Assembly (NCBI RefSeq): GCF_009727055.1
Contig: NC_052350.1
Coordinates: 3,214,191 to 3,278,190 of the forward strand
Reading direction: 5' to 3'
From: Benincasa hispida
Taxonomy: Eukaryota; Streptophyta; Magnoliopsida; Cucurbitales; Cucurbitaceae
Length of the DNA stretch: 64,000 bases
Shown: positions 59,381 through 64,000 of the stretch, piece by piece
Position numbering within the stretch: position 1 is the first letter of the stretch
Layout of the letters: every line of letters starts with the position of its first letter
Program-made: the position numbers and the translations under genes
The notes under the pieces: generated by a model
Databases searched by the model: none
Told to the model about the DNA's origin: nothing
What the model saw: only the letters and a program-made list of their open reading frames with translations

Positions 59381-60441
59381 TATGCTTTTATAAAGAAATC
59401 ACAACACTAGATTTTCTATACATTATCTATATATTTTATATTGATGATTTAAGCATATATTCTTGAAGAGATTTCAAAGGCAATAGAGTTTTTTAAAAAA
59501 AGAAATTGAGATGGTAAGTTTTTCTTTAGCTTGCAAATAAAGCATAAAGCAAATGAAATTGCATCGATTTATACATAAAAGATCTTATATGGATTAGTTA
59601 CATTACCATGGTGGTTCATTCACTTAATATGGAAAAAAAATCATATCATATGATATAGAAAGATAATGAAAAATTTTAGGTCCTAAAGAACCATAATTTT
59701 GAGAAATAAGTGTACTTATTTCTTTATTAGTTTATATATACTACCCGTTGTAGTATTTTTTGTGATTTTGTTACATAAATATATTGGAGTAAAGTTAAAC
59801 ATATGCTAGGTTTTTATTTAAGAATTAGTTTACATAAATTTATTTTATTCCCATAAATCTAATTAGGATCTAGTTGATTGTGAAGATGTAGGTTACTTAT
59901 CTAACCCATAAGAACTAATTTTTAAATAGGTTACTTAGAGCATAAAGAAGAATTTTTGTATTATGGCAGTTTATAAAGCAGATCATAACAATTACTTTAT
60001 TCATGTTAAAATTTTGAGGATGCACGAGGCTAGCCAATGATGTTATTATATAAAGATGATAAAGCATAAAGTACTGACATCATTATTCAACAAATTTCTT
60101 CAAAACGACTTGGGAGACTTATTGACGAAGGTGTTACCTATAATAACATTTGAGAAGTTAACATACAACATTTGTATGTGACAACCAAGAGTATCAAGTG
60201 ATGTTTTCATAATGAGGAGTAAATGTGCTACACTCTTTTTTCCTTTACTATGGTTTTGTTACCTTGACTATGGTTTTGTCCCATTGGGTTTTCCTATCAA
60301 TGTTTTTAATGAGGTAATTATTAAATTATATAAATGATGTATTCTTTTTCCTTCACTGGGTTTTTATCCCACCAAGTTTTTCCTAGTAAGATTTTAACGA
60401 GACATTTATTTTACATACTATGGATATCTAAGAGGAAGTAT
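59381..60441 (+). pseudogene. Copia RNase H 3' relic
   Basis: No protein can be read through, but about 60100-60200 gives LLTKVLPIITFEKLTYNICM, the closing signature of copia pol (normally TKALPxxxFxKLxxxIGMRRL). Further down, TTTTATCCCACCAAGTTTTT, CCTAGTAAGATTTTAACGAG and AAGAGGAAGTA precede an LTR start, as in many plant copia 3' ends. The part before 59900 is AT-rich and unassigned. Confidence 0.65.
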
Positions 60442-60712
60442 TGTAAATGTGATATTGTAGATATTCATAACTTATTTATATTACAATAAATTCATAACCT
60501 TCAGAGGTTATCCAGTCACATTACTCCCCCCATTAACTTTTACCTCGTAACATACACTCCACAATGTCCTATAAATAGGATTGTAAAGTACCTTTGTAGA
60601 GGACACCACAATTGAGTTAAATATTAGCTCTCTACTTCTTCTCTTCTACTTTTCTCTCTTGTCTTGCTTTCATTGTTAGTTTATTGTTCATATTCTTCTT
60701 ATTTCATCACAA
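60442..60712 (+). repeat. Short copia LTR (3')
   Basis: Starts TGTAAATGTGATATTG after the purine tract and ends CTTATTTCATCA, about 271 bp. CCTATAAATAG is the TATA-like box. Homologous to the split LTR at 35891-35929 plus 46324-46530. Confidence 0.7.
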
Positions 60713-61149
60713 ATATGAGATATATGAATATGATTATCTTTTAATAGTTTAACAATTACAAATGATTGATTTATAGAGTGGTAATGGGTGTAGTTTTGTT
60801 TAATAAACTATATGCTTAGATCATCGAATAAGACACAACGGATATGATCCATAAAAAATTAACAATATAAAAAAATATCGTCATTGTCACGATAAAATAA
60901 TGTATCATATTAATGTGGTATGTAATCAAAGAGTAACAACAAAAAGTGAATGATGTTGCATATGATGACGCTCGTATTTATTAATCCAAAATAAAAATAG
61001 AATTAGAGCCACGAGAAAATTTCTAATACAGATATAATACATACTATTTTTATTTAACCTTTGACATACCATTCGAATAACATTATTTTTATCCTATAGT
61101 TAAAGATTTATTTAGATGGGTAGTAATAAATGGAAGTAGTTCAGGAGCT
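60713..61149. other. 3' flank of the P450 gene
   Basis: AT-rich, no gene or repeat recognised. It contains the downstream sequence where P450 transcripts would end. No convincing polyadenylation signal can be singled out. Confidence 0.5.
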
Positions 61150-61470
61150 TTAGGGGGAGGAATAATGGGGCGGCGGCGCGAGGGGAAAAAGACGAACCGG
61201 AAGGCCGTGGAGGGGAGTGGGAATTGGATTGGCGGTGATTTTTTCATTGGGAATGCAAAGTTGGAGTTTGAAGCGCCTGACCAAATGGTGCATGAAAACA
61301 AGAACCTCGAGCCGGGCGTACTCTTTGCCTGGGCACATTCTTGGACCTCCCCCGAACGGCACGTACGTGAACGGCGCCGGACCTTTCCCTTCGAACCTTC
61401 TTGGCTCGAACTTTAATGGCTCTGCAAAGTACTTTTCGTTTTTGTGTGTTGCTGCTGCACTCCAATACAA
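61150..61470 (-). CDS. Cytochrome P450, last exon (CYP716-like)
   Basis: Heme-binding C-terminal exon of a microsomal P450 monooxygenase. From the acceptor (GATGTGAAG/TTG at 61470) it reads [15 protein letters not shown], the PERF region FEPRRFEG, then [20 protein letters not shown] with the Cys ligand of heme, and [15 protein letters not shown]. It ends [17 protein letters not shown] before a TAA at 61150-61152. The joined exons read KGWK/LYWS, which sets the splice. The pattern [16 protein letters not shown] and the K-helix exon resemble CYP716, a family of triterpenoid C-28 and related oxidases (family knowledge). The ~11 residues after RLFP go beyond the usual end. Substrate not predictable. 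Confidence 0.88.
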   Translation of the reverse strand: MYWSAAATHKNEKYFAEPLKFEPRRFEGKGPAPFTYVPFGGGPRMCPGKEYARLEVLVFMHHLVRRFKLQLCIPNEKITANPIPTPLHGLPVRLFPLAPPPHYSSP

Positions 61471-62943
61471 CTTCACATCCTCACAAAAGGGCAAAAAATT
61501 ACTCATATATCAAAATTAACTTTTTAGCTAATCATTTGATTTTTTCCAAAATTTTCTTTTTTCTTTTTTTCTTTTTTTCTTTTAATTTTTTATTTTTTAA
61601 AATAATTTTACTTTTTTAAAAGTAAAAGAGATTAATTCTGAAGCAGATTTTAAAAACAAAACTACATTCTAAAAAATATTTTTTTAGTTTTCAAAACTAG
61701 TTTTTTAAAATATCAATAAAAAGTAAATAATAAAAATAAGAAATTTTAGAATTGAAAGAGGTATTTATAGGTTTAATTTTTAATTAAAAATAAAAAATAA
61801 AATTGTTACTAAATGAGATCTTAATAATTTACTTTGTTCTCTATTTATTAGTTTAGATTCTCTTTAATAAATTCTGTATTAGAAATCTTAAGTTTTTTTT
61901 TTTCAATAACATGATATGAATTTGAAGATTTGAAGTTCTAACATCTTAAGTCGATAAGATATAATCAAAAAATAGTTAACAATATTTAATTTGTACAAAA
62001 ATTACATATAAGTTTAGGAATTAGGAGGTGGAGTTTAATAATATTATTCATTATAATAAGGAATGCTTTTTTTTATAAAAAAAAAAAAAGAAAAAAAAAA
62101 AAAGAAATTAGTGTCTCTAGAATATTTGCCTTTTTAATGACGGCTAATTATAGTTATAAATTAGGTGACACTAGAAAGCTGTCCTAAATTTTGACAAATA
62201 CAAAAAAATTCCGATTCCTTAAAAATAAATAAATAAAGCTTAAATTTGATTTTCATGGCTGTTTTTTTTTTCCTCCCCTCTCTTCTCCCTATATTTGGAT
62301 TTCTTATTTTTCATGAGAAGTCTAATTTATTGTAGTGTGGAAAAGAAAAAATGTAAGGTGGGCTTATTGTAAGCTTTGAGAATAGAGAAGTTAAAGACAA
62401 AAATATTTGAACATTTAAACATCAAAACTAAAATATAGTAAAATAGTATATAAGAAGTTATACATTTTATATTTAGAAATCATGCCTAAATAGTACAAAA
62501 TTTCTTTCCTTTTTTTTTTTTTGTTGGTTGGTACTTTTTATTTTTCATTTTTATAAGAAAATGGATGTGAAATCCTAGTAAAATACACTTGGTTATTTCA
62601 TTTTATGAAATTTTAACCTAAGGGTCTAAAAGTAATTTTTTTAAAAATAATAATAAAAAAAAAAACAAAAAAATGTTATCGTTAAACAATAAAAAAAATT
62701 CAAAATAAAAAAAAAATCTTGTCAAAATAATACTTTATAGGTATAATAGACTATATTCATGTTGTCTTTGTATGTTGAAAACATATAAATCATGGTTAAA
62801 AAAGAAATTTACTTTCGATAAATCATATTTCTAATATCAAAGTCAATAATACAAATTTTATGTCGATTGATTTATATGCTCGTATCAATATTATGAATAT
62901 TAGTTTGAGTGGTTTAGAAAGAGGGATATGGATGTGAAATTAC
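61471..62943 (-). other. P450 intron
   Basis: 1473 bp of AT-rich DNA between donor AAG/GTAATT (62944/62943) and acceptor GAAG/TTG (61471/61470). Contains several long A or T runs (61560-61620, 62075-62105, 62510-62522, 62650-62720). No other gene seen. Confidence 0.75.
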
Positions 62944-63131
62944 CTTCCAGCCCTTGGGGATATAGAAGCCATTAAAGGCAAAGTCAGTGAGGGCAACCCT
63001 GAAAGCTCCTTGAACTGGAGGGAAGAGTCTAAGCACTTCACAAACAACATTCCATGAATACTTCATCTTCTGAAGGTCTTCCCAAGTCAATAGTTCACCT
63101 GCTGCCTTTGATCTTGCTATCTCCATTTGCT
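62944..63131 (-). CDS. Cytochrome P450, K-helix exon (CYP716-like)
   Basis: 188-nt internal exon. The acceptor is TTAG/AGCAAATGG, so the first codon is split 1/2 and would read Glu-Gln with the upstream exon. Sequence: [66 protein letters not shown] is the ExxR of the K helix, which pairs with the PERF Arg of the next exon. The in-frame ATG at 63126 is internal, not the start. Upstream exons (roughly 300 residues: membrane anchor, I helix) must lie beyond the window or be missing. No stop or frameshift in either exon, so the gene may be functional. Confidence 0.87.
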
Positions 63132-64000
63132 CTAATTATTTCCCATTATCAACCACCATTAATTAATTTCTCTATAATAACTAAAATTAAAGCATTTTTC
63201 AATTTCACTTACATCAAGTTTTATTCTTCAAAATATAAAATATTCCAAGATCTATAAGGAAAAATATTTATTTCTATGTTTTGACTTTAATTTTTATTTA
63301 CTTCTTAAGTTTCAAAATTTTGCATATTTATTTTTTAAATTTTGAGATTTGTTTCGATTTAGTCCATAAATTTCAAAATGTAACAATTTTATCTTTGAGA
63401 TTTAGATTTTATTTCAGTTTGGTACATAAATTTTAAAATTCACACTTTTAACCTCAATTTATCAATAAATACTCATTTTCAATCATTAGCGTTAATCTCT
63501 ATTACTTAATTTAGAAAATAAGAAGTGATTTTTAAATGGTAAAACTGTGGAAATATTTTCAAATATATCAAAATGTAACTGTCTTTCACTAACAAATAGT
63601 GATAAACATTGATAGACATCTATTAGAGTCAATCGTTGACATTGATAGATGTCTATCAGTGTCAATCATTATGTTTAATTGATAAACAATGACATTTTGA
63701 TATATTTATAAATAAGTTGACACATTTATTATATTTGAAAATCACTCTAATTATTTAAATTCTTTTAAATTCATTAATAGACATTAATACTAAAGACTAA
63801 AAGAGTATTTTTTGAAAAAAAAAATTGAAGTTAAGTATAAATTTTGAAATCTAAAAACCAAATTAAAACAAAATTCAAATCTCAATGTTAAAATTATAAT
63901 AGATTGAAATTTAGAGATTAAATTGAAATCTAACACAGAACTTAAAGAATAATTTGTGTAACATTTTGAAACTTAATACCTAAAACATATAGATCAAAAA
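63132..64000 (-). other. Upstream P450 intron with inverted-repeat element
   Basis: AT-rich to the window edge, no exon recognised. Positions about 63270-63470 (TTTCAAAATGTAACAATTTT, TGAGATTTAGATTTTATTTC) and about 63820-64000 are imperfect inverted copies, as in a fold-back MITE whose right end may lie outside. Gene frames at 63054-63257 on the other strand are shadows. Confidence 0.55.
63590..63670. repeat. TGATAGACATCTAT palindromic repeat
   Basis: TTGATAGACATCTATTAGAG, GTCAATCGTTGACATTG and GATAGATGTCTATCAGTG form two facing copies of a short palindrome inside the P450 intron. I recall similar TGATAGA/TCTATCA satellites-in-introns from cucurbit sequences; this is memory, not a search result. 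Confidence 0.65.

Noticed and set aside
61165..61619. Plus-strand frames over the P450 exon
   Set aside because: Antisense shadows of the conserved heme-binding exon.
1..64000. tRNA, rRNA or other RNA genes
   Set aside because: None seen; the only tRNA-related sequences are the primer binding sites complementary to initiator tRNA-Met.

Overview
This is plant nuclear DNA, almost certainly from a eudicot. It holds plant Ty1/copia retroelements with initiator-Met-tRNA primer sites, CACTA transposon ends, and intron-split cytochrome P450 exons. The AT-rich intron at the right end carries a TGATAGACATCTAT-type palindromic repeat and an inverted-repeat element of a kind I associate with cucurbit genomes. 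Cucurbitaceae is therefore a weak inference, not a demonstrated fact. More than 90 percent of the window is nested, decayed transposable elements. The only host gene I can support is the 3' part of a CYP716-like cytochrome P450 on the minus strand at the right edge.

Layout. 1-1.56 kb: frameshifted Ty3/gypsy pol relic (RNase H, integrase). 1.9-21.5 kb: a composite copia element bounded by the 5-bp target duplication AAGTG and carrying three LTRs. Its 3' LTR was later hit by a solo LTR (13762-15689, TSD TGATT) and by a solo LTR of an unrelated family (16515-20700, TSD GACAT/GACGT). The latter contains a second, opposite-facing copy of itself (17809-19957). 21.6-22.35 kb: degenerate ~100-bp tandem repeat. 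22.7-23.1 kb: GC-rich island. 24.3 kb: tandem duplication in an LTR-like stretch. 24.6-28.65 kb: gag-only copia derivative, minus strand. 28.65-30.8 kb: another copia pol relic, minus strand. 30.8-34.7 kb: a pile of LTR fragments in both orientations. 35.7 kb: CACTA-type end. 35.96-45.69 kb: a second member of the 1.9-kb copia family, minus strand, the best-preserved element here. It sits inside a TIR element, which itself sits inside an LTR. 46.3-48 kb: copia leader-like DNA. 48.4-49.1 and 58.3-59.4 kb: two CACTA right ends with hairpin subterminal repeats. 50-58.3 kb: solo and truncated LTRs. 59.4-60.7 kb: 3' end of another copia. 61.15-63.13 kb: two P450 exons.

All retroelement coding regions are broken by stops, frameshifts or deletions. 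Both large copies of the main family lost reverse transcriptase sequence by different deletions. Any later spread of the family would have needed enzymes from elsewhere.

A technical point matters for every use of the first 11 kb. Three perfect 38-bp Nextera mate-pair junction adapters are built into the assembly (917-954, 2206-2243, 10878-10915). Sequence continuity across those points is not biological evidence. I found no new defence or metabolic system. The most unusual biological signal is the dense arrays of CGATCG-centred palindromes in the LTRs and leaders of the main copia family and its relatives.
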